From positions 992,001 to 1,056,000 of the forward strand of contig JBAOKB010000024.1 of the NCBI GenBank assembly GCA_037044905.1: a stretch of 64,000 nucleotides of DNA, in the 5' to 3' direction. Source of the stretch: Hortaea werneckii. Lineage: Eukaryota > Ascomycota > Dothideomycetes > Mycosphaerellales > Teratosphaeriaceae. Below the pieces are notes generated by a model. The model made no database searches, was not told the origin of the DNA, and saw only the letters and a list, made by a program, of their open reading frames with translations. Shown here one piece after another: positions 23,130-34,046 of the stretch. Both the position numbers and the translations under genes were made by a program. Positions within the stretch are counted from its first letter, which is position 1; each line of letters begins with the position of its first letter.

Positions 23130-24711
23130 CTACTCTTCGACCTCGCCTTCTTCGCTACCCTCGCCAGCATTAGCTGCCTGGTTCGCTTTCGCTCGGTCGG
23201 ATTCCTCGTCGATACCGGGTTCGGGAAGATTATCTAGCAAGTTGCCCGTTGAGCCTTGTTGTTCATCGTCGGCAACAGCATCCGGGAGCTCGCCTTCTTC
23301 GACCTCGGCTGGGTAATCGACAGGTGCTGACGCTGTTGGAACTGCGTCGCTGTCGTTGACGGCCGGCTTTCCTTGGCTCCCGTCTATCGGCTGCGGGGCA
23401 GATGGCGGTGGTGGTGGTTGATGTTGTTGATCAGCAGCCTTGACATCAGCTTCTGCTTGTTCGTTGCCATGTCTAATCTTCATCCTCTCCTCTTCAATTT
23501 CTGATCGCCTGTGGCGTATGGGTCAGGCTCCTGCGGTAGGCCATTGGTGGGGGTTTTCATATCATCTAATTTCACCCGCTTTGACTCGAGCTCGCCATCT
23601 TCCGGTATAACCCCATTGACACCCCCTTCCAGAGTAGGGGCGGCCTGTCCATCCTCCCGATCGCGTTTCACGCCAATGCTGCTCGCGTTCGAAGCTCTTC
23701 GCTCACTCGGTGGCGGCAGGAAAGGCGAATTGCCCTGTTCATCCTGTCTCAGCCGTGTACTGTCCCAACCATCGGTAGCCCCGTCGGTGCCGTTCGCAGG
23801 TGTCGAAAGACCTACATATATGCTCCTTGCGGCACCCATGCTGTCCTGGCTTCCAGCCGGTCCGTTCAACTTATTTGTGGCTGATTCGTAGTTGGCGCAC
23901 ATATAGTCTACTGCCCGCCGCACATCCTTCAAACGCACGTGTTGCGTCGCCCACCATGGTCGGCCTTTGTTGTCATCAGGAAGCTGAATTCCGCAGTATC
24001 TGCAAGCCGCATACATGCCTGCAACTGCTATCGTTCTGCTGGAATGGAGCAGACAAAGCTGGGTATTATTGCTGTCCGTCACGAACGCCCAAGCTGCGTT
24101 CCTCAGTCGCTTGTTGTGTTCCACGCCGTAATATTTCAACATGTCGAAAAGCTGCCTATGCGGACTTTCGACAGTCAAATCAAAGCAAAGCGTCTCCAAC
24201 AGCACATCTTCATTGAACAGTATGCAATCTCGCCACCGCCAATAGTCCTTGCTCTGCTCGTCCACGATCATGTTGGGGTTCTTTTGCGCGACACGGCAAA
24301 AGCAATGATCATCTCTTTCATTTTCCGACAGCTCTCCTCCACTTTGGTCGCTAGGAAGAGCGCAGTCGCAGCACTCTGGTACTGGTGTAGCTTCGGTATC
24401 GTATCTCTCGCTTTCTTAAGACTGGCCCTCATCAGGAAGCGTTGAAAGAAGACAGCGGCGGTGCTCAAGGTGAGCTGCGGCAGTTTCAGCATGATGCCGA
24501 CCTGCACGATGAAGTTGACGCCTTTGGCCCGAATCTCCCTCTCCTCTGCCACGCTCATGCCATCCTGTACGGATGGCGTGTTGTCCAGCTCGGCCTCTGT
24601 AAAGATCCATTGCGCCTCGGTCTCTGCCAGCACTCGGTTGGGCGATTTCGGTCGCTGTCGCTGGGCGGGGTGCGATGTGGGCAGATGGTCGGTCCTGGAT
24701 GGAGGCGGCAT
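23130..24711 (-). CDS. Pch1/cyclin-T-like C-type cyclin, with two frame breaks
   Basis: Three frames join end to end into one protein. It begins MPPPSRTDHLP and KSPNRVLAETEAQWIFTEAE, then has cyclin box motifs GIMLKLPQLTLSTAAVFF and ATALFLATKVEESCRKMKEM. The second segment has VDEQSKDYWRWRDCILFNED and a second cyclin fold (RTIAVAGMYAACRYCGIQLP). The C-terminus is disordered, with RSEIEEERMKIRHG and an acidic end. The pattern matches Pch1/PchA-type cyclins, partners of Cdk9-like kinases that phosphorylate the RNA polymerase II tail. Breaks: ~24286-24292 (one base missing, giving AVSAQKNPN) and ~23506-23509 (one base missing before RSEIEEER). Both are at short G/C runs. A Ctk2-type cyclin is a less likely alternative. 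Confidence 0.85.
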
Positions 24712-25167
24712 GGCCGCTCAGTCGCGATTGGGCGCTACAGAGTCCTGGTGTATATGTGGAGGGGGAGAGAGAGTTTATCAAGAGCGTATGCGCCAAGGAT
24801 TGGTCGTTGCGAGTCAAGGCGCAAGTACTAGTGGTTGGGTGAAGTGGCTACGCTGCCAAGGCTCGAGCATTGAATGAAGCGGCCGGGACGAAGGCGAAAG
24901 GCGAGAGACGCAAGTGAATGTGAGTGAGGGTGAGGTTGAGCGTGTGGGTCGCGAACGGCTTCAGGTAAGAATGACGGACAGTGGCCTTTCATTGCGCATT
25001 CGCTTGACAGGGCATGCATGGGCTGGCGCGGACCTGAACCTTGGAAGCAAGCTGCAGAGGCCTGAGGCATCCGGTTTCTTTACTGCCGGGCGAGCATGGA
25101 ACTTCGAATGCATACAGGCGCATTGGCTTCTGAGCAGCAGCAGGTTTGATTATTCCACGCAGTAACC
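24712..25167. promoter_or_regulatory. Divergent promoter region, cyclin/bL9m
   Basis: About 455 bp between divergent starts. No specific elements identified. Confidence 0.5.
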
Positions 25168-26164
25168 ATGGCGCTCCCTCTACGACCTCGCTCGATACCG
25201 CAGTGCTCAGCATGCATCCGCAGCTACACTTTCGGAGCCTTGGGCGAGCCTGCCACCCATTCGGCTCTCAACCAACAGGTTAGGGGAAAGAAGAAGCTGG
25301 CAAACGGTTCCAACACTGTTCCTGTGCGGCTCTTGAAAGATGTCAAGACATTTGGGCGGAAAGGTAACAACATCCTTGCGACTACTTCTTGTACAGAACA
25401 TCCCCGGTTAACATTTTCCCCCCGCAGGCGCAATCGTCCCCATCTCCATCGGCCAGATGCGCAACAACTGGTTCCCGCGCCGCGTCGCCGAGTACATAGC
25501 CGTCCCCGAACTCAAAACCCTCAAGCTCAAGAACATTGCCGCCGAGCGAGACTTCGACTACGGCGTGACCAACCTCGCCAAGGAAGCAGCGAAGATGGGC
25601 GTTCCGGGAGCCATTGGGAAGTACCAGGCCGACATACCTACCGACATACGAGGCGGCATGAGCGGCGACGAGAAAGTAGACGCAAGTATGTTCCAGAAGA
25701 AAGTGGAGACGGGCAGGCTGAGCCCGGAGCGGAGTCTGGAACTGCTTGACATCTTCGTGCCTAAGACGGTGGAGTTTTGGAGACAGCCTATCATGGAGGC
25801 ACCGGAGCCGGAGCCGAAGAAGCCTAGTATGCGTGGGTTTGGTAAGGGGGCTGGTGCTGAGCTGCTCGCTGCACGTGCCGGGGCACCGCAGCCTAAGAAG
25901 ACTGCGAAGGGGAACGTGGCCATCTACGGGAGTGTCAGCACGGTGGATATACTGAATGCTGTGAAGGCGGCTATGGCGGAGAACGATGAGTCGGCTAGAG
26001 TGGTGCTTCATGCTGAAGACATCAAGTACGTGGATTTACCGGCCGATATGCAAAATGAGACGGACAAGGTAAGGTCTGTGGGTGAGTTTACGGTGCAGAT
26101 CACGCCAAAGGGCTCAGAGGACGCAATCACGCGAGGGGTGAAGGTGCATGCGCAGCAGTCATAA
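25168..26164 (+). CDS. Mitochondrial large-subunit ribosomal protein bL9m
   Basis: Two exons, joined at FGRKG (donor GTAACA at ~25364; acceptor CCCGCAG at ~25428). About 310 aa. The N-terminus MALPLRPRSIPQCSACIRSYTF is Arg/Ser-rich like a mitochondrial targeting peptide. The bL9 signature follows: VRLLKDVKTFGRKG, AIVPISIGQMRNNWFPR and AEYIAV. The ~200-aa C-terminal extension ends VGEFTVQITPKGSEDAITRGV. bL9 is an elongated structural protein of the large subunit; fungal versions are called MRPL50 in yeast. Both exons are intact, although the gene lies inside the interval where neighbours carry frame breaks. Confidence 0.88.
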
Positions 26165-26736
26165 AAGCAGGTTCAAGCCAGCGTTCAACGGAAACAAAAG
26201 GGGTGGCGACCTCAGCTGGACACGGAAGCCGAGTAGTCAAAGTCATGTATTGACAGTGAAGGGAAATGAGCATTACAGATGCGTCAAATGGGTGCTGGAG
26301 CACTGGCATTCGGACCATCGCACTCTGCGCCAGGGCATGTGCCAGCAAGACAAGTCACCTGACCGCGAGCATCTCGTTGACTTGCCTGCCTGCACGGCAT
26401 GAGTGCTTGGAGATGTTGCAACCAGCTTTTGACAAGAAAGTGCCGCGCCGTTGCGGCCTTGTAAATATATTGTAACGATATTACATACCTCCAATTGAAG
26501 AACCAACGCGATGGATTGTACGTGATCTCGTGATTAATTGCACAAGACGATCAGTGCAGGTCGATTCACCCGCCAGTCACCTCTCACCTCCATTGCTTTG
26601 CAAACTTGGGACTACGAGCTCTGCTCGCTGTGGGAGCAGACCCAGTGACGTGTGAGTTGAGCTAACCGCACAACAACAGCAGCACCTCACCGCAGTCGCT
26701 CCACAAACCTGTAACCTCTTCCAGCAATACCCCATC
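26165..26736. other. Convergent 3' intergenic region
   Basis: About 570 bp between convergent 3' ends. No supported features. Confidence 0.5.
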
Positions 26737-27614
26737 TCACCCTCCTGTCTTCGTGAAACTCTGCTCCAACTGACGTTGAAGATCTCCGAGCCCCACAGCC
26801 GGCTTACTCTTCACAGAAGCTGCGCCAACATCAGGCTTCTCCTCCTTCTCCTTCTCCTTCCCTTTACCCCCTCGCGCTTTGCTGCCGCCTCTGCCGACGC
26901 CGCAGCCTTCTTTCCCGCAGCACCGCCACCACTCTCAGATGCCTTGAAAGGATCCCCATGCCGTTCCGGCTCATCCACACTCCTCCCCTTGCGACTCATC
27001 CCCTCAATCTCCTTCGACTTCAGCACCAACCGCGCGCTATCCCTCCGCAACCTTTCCGTCAGCGCTTCCTCCTCAAGCAGCAGGCTCTTCAACATATCCT
27101 CCTTCTCGCCCGTGGTCATAGAGGCTATGACTTGCTCCCAGGGCCGAGAGTCGGATTGGCTAGTCCCGCCCTTCTTAGTGTTCCGGTTGGATGCTGCGAC
27201 GGCATCCTGCGTCCGGTCCGGGTACGGCTCGTACTGCAGATCGGTCAGATGGGCTTTGATACGCTCGAGGCCCTCGATAGCGGCCTGTGCGTCTTCGGGC
27301 ACATCATGGAGGATCCGCTGGCGCTGGTGTCCTAGGATGTAAGGCGGGATGTTGGGGTCCCGTTGCACGGTTTGGAGCGGTTGTTGGCTGGCAATGTGCT
27401 TTTCGAGTTGCCGTATCTGCGATATGAGCGTGTCGGCATTGTCCTGGGTCTGTACGAGGTACTTCCGGTCCTCGCCTTGGAGGAATCCGACTTGTTGGTC
27501 GTAGGTTGGCTGTTTGGGTAGTTCGCTGTCGGATGAGTAGAAATTGCGTGAGAGGCGGACACGTAAGAGGGAATTGTGTGCTCTCCGGAGGTGGAAGAGA
27601 GCCTTGTCAGCCAT
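26737..27614 (-). CDS. Unrecognised conserved-looking coiled-coil protein, with one frame break
   Basis: About 290 aa starting MADKALFHLRRAHNSLLRVR. I do not recognise the family. It has charged helical segments likely to form coiled coil (DTLISQIRQLEKHIASQQ; GEKEDMLKSLLLEEEALTERL) and a Lys/Glu/Gly-rich C-terminus. The literal frame ends in a run of Arg codons and SLMLAQLL. If the G5 run at 26867-26871 (C5 on the plus strand) is read as six, the protein instead ends GKGKEKEKEEKPDVGAASVK, then GLGDLQRQLEQSFTKTGG, with the stop at 26737-26739. That end has normal composition and I prefer it. It is divergent from ETF-QO. Confidence 0.7.
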
Positions 27615-27982
27615 CTTGGATAATGAGATCAGATGGGTTTAAATACTAAATACTATATCAGATGTCAATGTTTACCCGCCAGCCTACTTCGCATGCGCAT
27701 GTGAAAGCCGAGGACAAGGCTGACAGACGGACATTGGTGGAAGAGACATCAAATAATGATTGACCAGGCATCAAAACATGGACCGGATCAATGGTTCGGC
27801 TACCACAGGCCTTAGCCAGCCAATCAAATAGAGCTTATTCAAGGCCTCGGTTATCCGAGCCAGCCATGAGGCAATGGATGGCCCCGTCACTCTCTAAATG
27901 CGCCTCTTCTCTTTGAGGATTATGAAGTCTTGAATCGGTGACAAGGCCTGACTCTTTCCCGCCACACGGCCTGTTTGCAATC
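27615..27982. promoter_or_regulatory. Divergent promoter region, unknown gene/ETF-QO
   Basis: About 370 bp between divergent starts, with no element I can name. Confidence 0.45.
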
Positions 27983-29878
27983 ATGTCTGTTCCCGGCATT
28001 GCAAACATCTTCAGACAGACTGCGCTTCGCCGCAGCACAAGAGCTTTCGAGACGACCGCACCGCGATTGCTTCCCTCCACCACCGCGGCTTCACGATGCC
28101 TGGTCCGTGGGTATAGACCTGCTGCCATAACCGCCGGTCAACGACGAGCCCTCTCGACTACCGTGCGGAGACGATTCGCCACCCCTGACGATTCCTTTGA
28201 CCCGCTTGCCATCGACCGCGAAAGTGACCAGGTCGACGTCTGTATTGTCGGTGGCGGCCCAGCAGGTCTGAGCGCGGCCATCAAGCTCAAGCAGCTGGCA
28301 AACGAGGCAGGCAACGAAGATTTCCGCGTGCTGCTGTTAGAGAAGGCGGGCGACGTTGGTGATCATATTGTATCGGGAAATGTCATAGAGCCTTCTGCGC
28401 TCAACGAACTGCTGCCGGACTGGAACTCAGAGGACAACCCGAACCGATTCGAAGATGTCACGCCCGCCACCACGGATAAGATGCGGTTCCTTACCAAGAA
28501 CAGCAGTATTCCTATCCTGCGCCACCTCAGATGCACAACAAGGGGAACTATATCATAAGCCTGAACCAGCTCACCAAATGGTTAGGCGAGAGAGCGGATG
28601 AAATTGGTGTGGAAGTTTACGCAGGCTTTGCCGCTTCTGAGGTCCTGTACAACCCAGATGGATCAGAAGGGTGTAGCGACAAATGACTTGGGCATGAGCC
28701 GCAGTGGCCAGCCCAAAGACTCGTTCGAACGCGGCATGGAGTTCCATGCCCGGTGTACGCTGCTTGCCGAGGGCTGTCACGGCAGTCTGACCAAGAAGGT
28801 AGCCAAGAAGTTTGATCTGCGCCGTGACAGCGAGCCGCAGACCTACGGCCTCGGTATCAAGGAAGTATGGGAGATTGATCCCGCCAAATTCGAGAAGGGC
28901 CTCGTCGTTCACTCAATGGGTTACCCGCTGCCAAAGGACACTTACGGAGGCGCCTGGATGTACCACTTTGGAGACAACATGGTCTCTATCGGCTTGGTTG
29001 TCGGGCTGGACTATCCGAACCCATGGCTTGCGCCTTACGGCGAATTCAACAAGATGAAGCACCACCCACTATACAAGGACTACCTTGAAGGTGGCAAGTG
29101 CATTTCCTACGCAGCTCGCACTCTCAACGAAGGCGGATACCAAAGCATTCCAAAATGCGCTTTCCCGGGTGGCGCGCTCATCGGCGACACGGCTGGTTTC
29201 CTCAACGTACCGAAGATCAAGGGCACGCACACCGCCATGCGTAGCGGCATGCTCGCCGCGGAATCTGCCTTCTCTGCCTTAGAAGGAAGCAAGGACAGCG
29301 AAGGCGCCGTCTTCCTCTACGACTACGAAGACAAGCTCCGCGCCTCTCCCATCTGGAAGGAGCTCAAAGCCGTGCGAAACATGCGGCCGTCCTTCCATTC
29401 TCCCCTCGGCATCTACGGCGGCATCCTCTACTCCGGCTTCTCCGCCTACATCTCGCGCGGGCTCGAGCCCTGGACCTTCAAGCACGGCGGCCGCGACCAC
29501 GAAGCCACCAAGCCCGCCGACCAGTGCCAGAAGATCGAGTACCCCAAGCCCGACAACAACATCTCCTTCGACATCCTGACTCGGTCTCCCGCACCGGGCA
29601 CCAACCATGAAGAAGACCAGCCCGTGCACCTGCAGGTCAAGGACTGGGACAAGCACGCCGAGATGGACTACCCCAAGTACAAGGGCGTCGAGAACCGCTT
29701 CTGTCCCGCAGGCGTGTACGAGTACATTGAAGACGAGAGCAAGGACCTCGGGGTACGCTTCCAGATCAACGCCCAGAACTGCGTGCACTGCAAGACGTGC
29801 GATATCAAGGACCCCAGTCAGGACATCAACTGGCAGACGCCGCAGGGCGGTGAGGGTCCTAAGTATGTCATGACTTAG
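27983..29878 (+). CDS. CIR2: ETF-ubiquinone oxidoreductase, with two frame breaks
   Basis: About 630 aa, starting at ATG 27983 with an Arg/Ser-rich mitochondrial presequence. The FAD site is VDVCIVGGGPAGLSAAIKL. Conserved blocks include GDHIVSGNVIEPSALNEL, NYIISLNQLTKWLGERADEIGVEV, FHARCTLLAEGCHGSLTK, GYPLPKDTYGGAWMYH and GDTAGFLNVPKIKGTHTAM. The C-terminal 4Fe-4S cluster is in NCVHCKTCDIKDPSQDINW, with a further Cys in FCPAGVYEY. The enzyme passes electrons from electron transfer flavoprotein to ubiquinone in the inner membrane. The middle segment (PPQMHNKGNY to YNPD) is one frame off: a base is missing at ~28516-28517 (ATCCTGCG for ATCCCTGCG) and one is extra at ~28659-28670. The two shifts cancel, so both ends share one frame. 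Confidence 0.93.
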
Positions 29879-30437
29879 GGGGTTTCCCAAGGGCGGGTTC
29901 CATTTTATGAGGATTTCAAAAATACCTTTTCAACAGATTGTATATACGCTCTTACTGCATTGAATGGGCATCCTTCTGCCTTGACCGGTGATTCCTTTTT
30001 CCTTTTCTTAAGTTAATCCTTTGGACTTCCCTTTCTTGATCAATTTGGAGCGCATGCTGAACATCGCATTCGATGGGGAAATGGAGAAAGGGGAAGGCCG
30101 AAGTACTAGCTTCATGTAAACGGTTGCTACCGACGGGGAGCTGTAGGAAAGGAAAGCACGCGGGAGGGAATCAAGAGTCGGGTTTCATCACGAATACATT
30201 ATTTCAACAAAGTGCTGCATGTTTCGGTGATACCTCTTTAATATATTTCATCAAGCCTAAAGCATGCCATTCTGTTACTAGGCTCCCCGCACAAACAAGC
30301 ATACTTGTGGCTGACGCCACTGAGCCGTTAAAGGAGAAAAATCCACTATATAAATTGCAAAGTCGTTTTGGCCACACCACCTACCCTTTGTTTGTACTCA
30401 TCCACTCCTCCTACTGCTCTTCCTGCACCTCCTACTT
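29879..30437. other. Convergent 3' intergenic region
   Basis: About 560 bp between ETF-QO and the calcium exchanger. No supported features. Confidence 0.5.
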
Positions 30438-33081
30438 TTACTCCGTCCCAGCCCCTCCCAGATCGGATTGCGCGCCATCAGACGGATAGAAGAAAGCGCC
30501 GACGGCAATGATGACATACGCCGCGATCAACAAGCTGCCCTCAAGATAATTACTGCGCCCATCCAAGACCAAGAAGTTGACCACGAAAGCCGTGACGAAC
30601 AAGCTGACGGTCTCGAACAGGTTGAAGTACAGACTCATCTCCGTATCCAGGATCCAGCCGAGCAGGACCACAATGGGCGTGACGAAGAGCGCGATCTGGA
30701 TAGAAGATCCGACTGCTACACCGATAGCCAAATCCATCTTGTTCTTGGTGGCGACGAGCACTGCCGTGACGTGCTCGGCGGCATTGCCGACAATCGGTAG
30801 AATAATCAGACCGATGAAAGCCTGATTGACAGAATCACTGGATTCCAACATAGCAGGGATAGCGTCGACCATGAATTCGGCACAGGCGGCCACGAGACCG
30901 GTAGAGACGAGGAGCAGAACGAGAGCAGCTGTACGAGACATTTCCTCTTTGGGCTGCTCTTCTTCTTCAGTGACCTCCTGATCCTCGGACCGTGTCTTGC
31001 GCATCACCATGGAGCGCTGATGCTGGAAAGGCGGAGCGGATCCGTCCGACTGAGGACGCTGGTAGCAGGCGGGTAGGTCGTGGGCTGACTTCGTGCCTGA
31101 CGGTTCAGATCCGGTAGAGAGCTAGCACGACGCCGAGCGGCGCTACCTCCAGTGGAGCGGGCACGCGGTTCGCCCAGAGGACGGCGGACAGCCTCTGCAG
31201 GGGGCGGTGGCGTAGAAAAAACCGTGTTGGAGAGCATTTTAGGCAAAGTCGGGCGTTAGTTGCGAGACGACAGCTGACGCATATTAAACGCCCGCCTGCC
31301 TGGCGACTGTTCCGGACCGGATTGCGGCGTGCTCTGACTTTGGCTGGGAAGCTGCTCTGGGGATTCCATCCTCACAATGTCATCCGCAAAACCGACCTTG
31401 GGAGCATCCGTTTGCTGCGCGGCAGCCTTTTCCGGGTCTTGGGCAGTCGCTTTTTCCTTTCGTGCCGGTGCTTCTTATGGTGCTTTTTATGCTTGCGCTT
31501 GAGTCTTTGTTGTTCAGAAGGTTTGGGTTGCCCCTCGCCGTGATGTCCATTCTCTGCGTTGTGGACGAAATCGCGAACGCGAGGCATGATGTTGTGACGG
31601 CCTTCCTCCTGGTCGGCATCACCTTCATCGTGACTGGCGATGACGCCAAGTTGCGTCTCCTGCCGGGGGTGATGGTTGACTTGATGCTCCCAGTAACTGC
31701 CCTGGCGCTCAGTAGTGGAAGGAGAGCTCAGTGCCGACTGAATGGCGGACGAAGCAGTGGTACTGCTAGCGCTAGCGCTCGACTTGCGACGGCGGCGATT
31801 CTTGAACATCTTTCTCCTGATTTTCTTGCCTTTCGTGATGATAGAACCAGAGCCGGACGTGTCTGATGAGTCGGAGTCACTTGAACTTGAACTGTCGGAT
31901 GACGAGCTGTTCATAATGTCCGCCAGTACACCCGGGTACGACTCCTCGTCGATGACTTCTTGAGGAGTGCTCTCGTACAGGTAGGCATGAGATTTCAGCT
32001 GGAAAAGCAGGTACAGAATGTACACCAGGAGCAAGATGACACTGGTTCCGCGACTGACTTTCAGAACAGCACTGTGTGCTTTGGCGCTGGCGGCGTCGTT
32101 GAAAGAGGCAGAGATAGCGGTCTGTGGACTATGTTAGTTCAATTTGAATGTTCAACAATTGATAGTAAAGGGACTCACTGGAAGCAACAAGCTGGTAACA
32201 CTCAAACTCAACAGGCAGGCACTCATCTGAGTAACTGTGCTGTTGTAGATCTGCTCACGGAAGCGTAGACCGCCAAGTAGGAAGGCCATGCCCAGGATAA
32301 GAAGCAAATTGGCCAAGATTGAGCCAAGCAACGAGGCTTGAACAATGCGGATCTCGCCCTTGACAAGCGCAATGATGAAGATGATCAGTTCGACGGCGTT
32401 GCCAAAAGAAACGTTCATCAATGCACCGAGCGTGTCGCCCATGCGGCTAGCAACACTTTCGGTGGCGTGAGCAAGTAGCCCAGCCAGCGGTACGATGGCG
32501 ACAGCGTTCATGGCGAAGATAATGGACGGACTTAAGTCGATAGCTTCCACAATGATACCGACTGGCACGAAGACCAACAGGACGTTGACCCAGTTGGAAC
32601 AGACGGCGTTCTTGGTGTGCACTGCAAAACGTTTACTTCCTGCTTTCATGCGTTGGGGGATAGATGGTTTCTGATTGGCGCCATCGCCCTTTAAGGTGGG
32701 ATTTCCAGCGCTCGCATCTTCGGACTTATCCGGAGGTGGAGCTGGAGGAGGCGTGGCTGAGGACACCGTGTCGGCGGTGTTGTTGCGCGTGGATGTCTCA
32801 GGGAGACCTCGTGCATCTGTGATTCCTCCATTCCATCCGCCTCCATCGAACGGCCCGCCACCTGAGGCCTTGTCGGCTGAGGGCCCAATCGGTCGCCCAC
32901 GCCGAGCATCTTCGTCGCCTAGCCCGCCAGATTGAGTGTGTTCGAGCGTATGCTCAGACTTGGAGCGGTGAAGGGGCAGCACACTCTCGCCGTTGTCTCC
33001 GTTGTTCGAGTAGGACCGTCCAGCGTATATTCGGGCTTGGGATCGGTAGCGGTCTAGTGCGAAGTTAGAGGTCCTGCCCAT
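30438..33081 (-). CDS. VCX1: Vacuolar Ca2+/H+ exchanger (CaCA family), with frame breaks
   Basis: Exon 1 is 33081-32179 and exon 2 starts at 32121. An N-terminal ~160-aa disordered region leads to membrane segments, with the first exchanger repeat GNAVELIIFIIALVKGE and the second GNAAEHVTAVLVATKNKMDLA. These acidic motifs form the cation path. The family moves Ca2+ into the vacuole using the proton gradient. Between the halves lies an unusually long cytosolic loop with Ser/Asp and basic tracts. In the loop there is a missing base at 31451-31455 (T5 on the plus strand; expected six), an in-frame TAA at 31256-31258 flanked by coding-like sequence (MRQLSSRN before, LPKMLSNTVFSTPPP after), and another missing base at ~31100-31104. 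ATG 33081 is the first in-frame ATG; a further upstream exon is possible. Confidence 0.87.
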
Positions 33082-34046
33082 CAGTGTTTGAAGACGTCCT
33101 TGGGTCTTCTCGGCAAAAGCGTGTGTGAAGGAGGACAAGAGGAGATGGCGTGGTAAAGAGGGAAGCAAGGCGAGTTGTGTTATCAGCGCCCAGACACTAC
33201 TCGCTGGGCGCAGTTGCTGACTGTCCCGTGTGGAACCCTCTGTGCCTGGAACCGTGGAGAAAGCGGCGCGGCTATCGCAAGTCCGCCCGAAGAGTGAGGC
33301 TTTGGTTGTTCGGGATGCAGGAGAGACTTACGCATCTGTTTGGACCTTGCAGCGAAGGTCTATCAGTTGTATAGCTGTAGCGGAGCGGGTGCTGAGTGGA
33401 TGGAGTGAATGTCAAATGAGATGAAGTGTCGTTGGTGATGATCTGGGACTACCTCACCTCCTGGAATGCAACCGCGAGCGAAGTTAAAGGCCGACCAATG
33501 ACGATGCTGACGCCACCGCACCGAGCGCACGAAGCCTCGCCACGGCTCTGGGCTGTGCAGCTCGCGTTTCTGAGGCAAACCCTGGCACAGCTTCACCGCG
33601 GAGCCGGCAAACGCCAACCTTGCCAGCGGCACCTCCGCCTCTATCGCTGATTGGTCGCTAGTTGCAACAGAATACTATTCCACTTCCAAGACGCTGTTAT
33701 GCAATGGAACTCCCTCCGTTGTTGGAGTACAATGAAGTTACTCGCTATGTCGACAACGCATAATGTAAAGTGCACAGCAAACTCGGTGTAGCATGTTCAT
33801 GCAGCTAGCCAACAGAAGACTTTCCACAAATACAGTTGCGGTAATAATTACGCTAAACTACTATGTACCTCCCTCCCACAAAGTAGCAAGCAATGCACCT
33901 ATTGTTTGGAGCAATTTCTGTACGCCCACCAACTGACAAACGCCTCTCTATCTTTCTCATGGCTGGCATCATCCTGTGTGCTGCACAGTCATATTGACGC
34001 TCAACTGAAACATTGCGTAGCTTCACAGCGGCCACCATGGCAGCAT
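33082..34046. other. Intergenic, RBR gene to calcium exchanger
   Basis: About 960 bp. The part near 33082-33200 is open in the exchanger frame but lacks ATG. The rest shows no supported gene. Confidence 0.5.
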
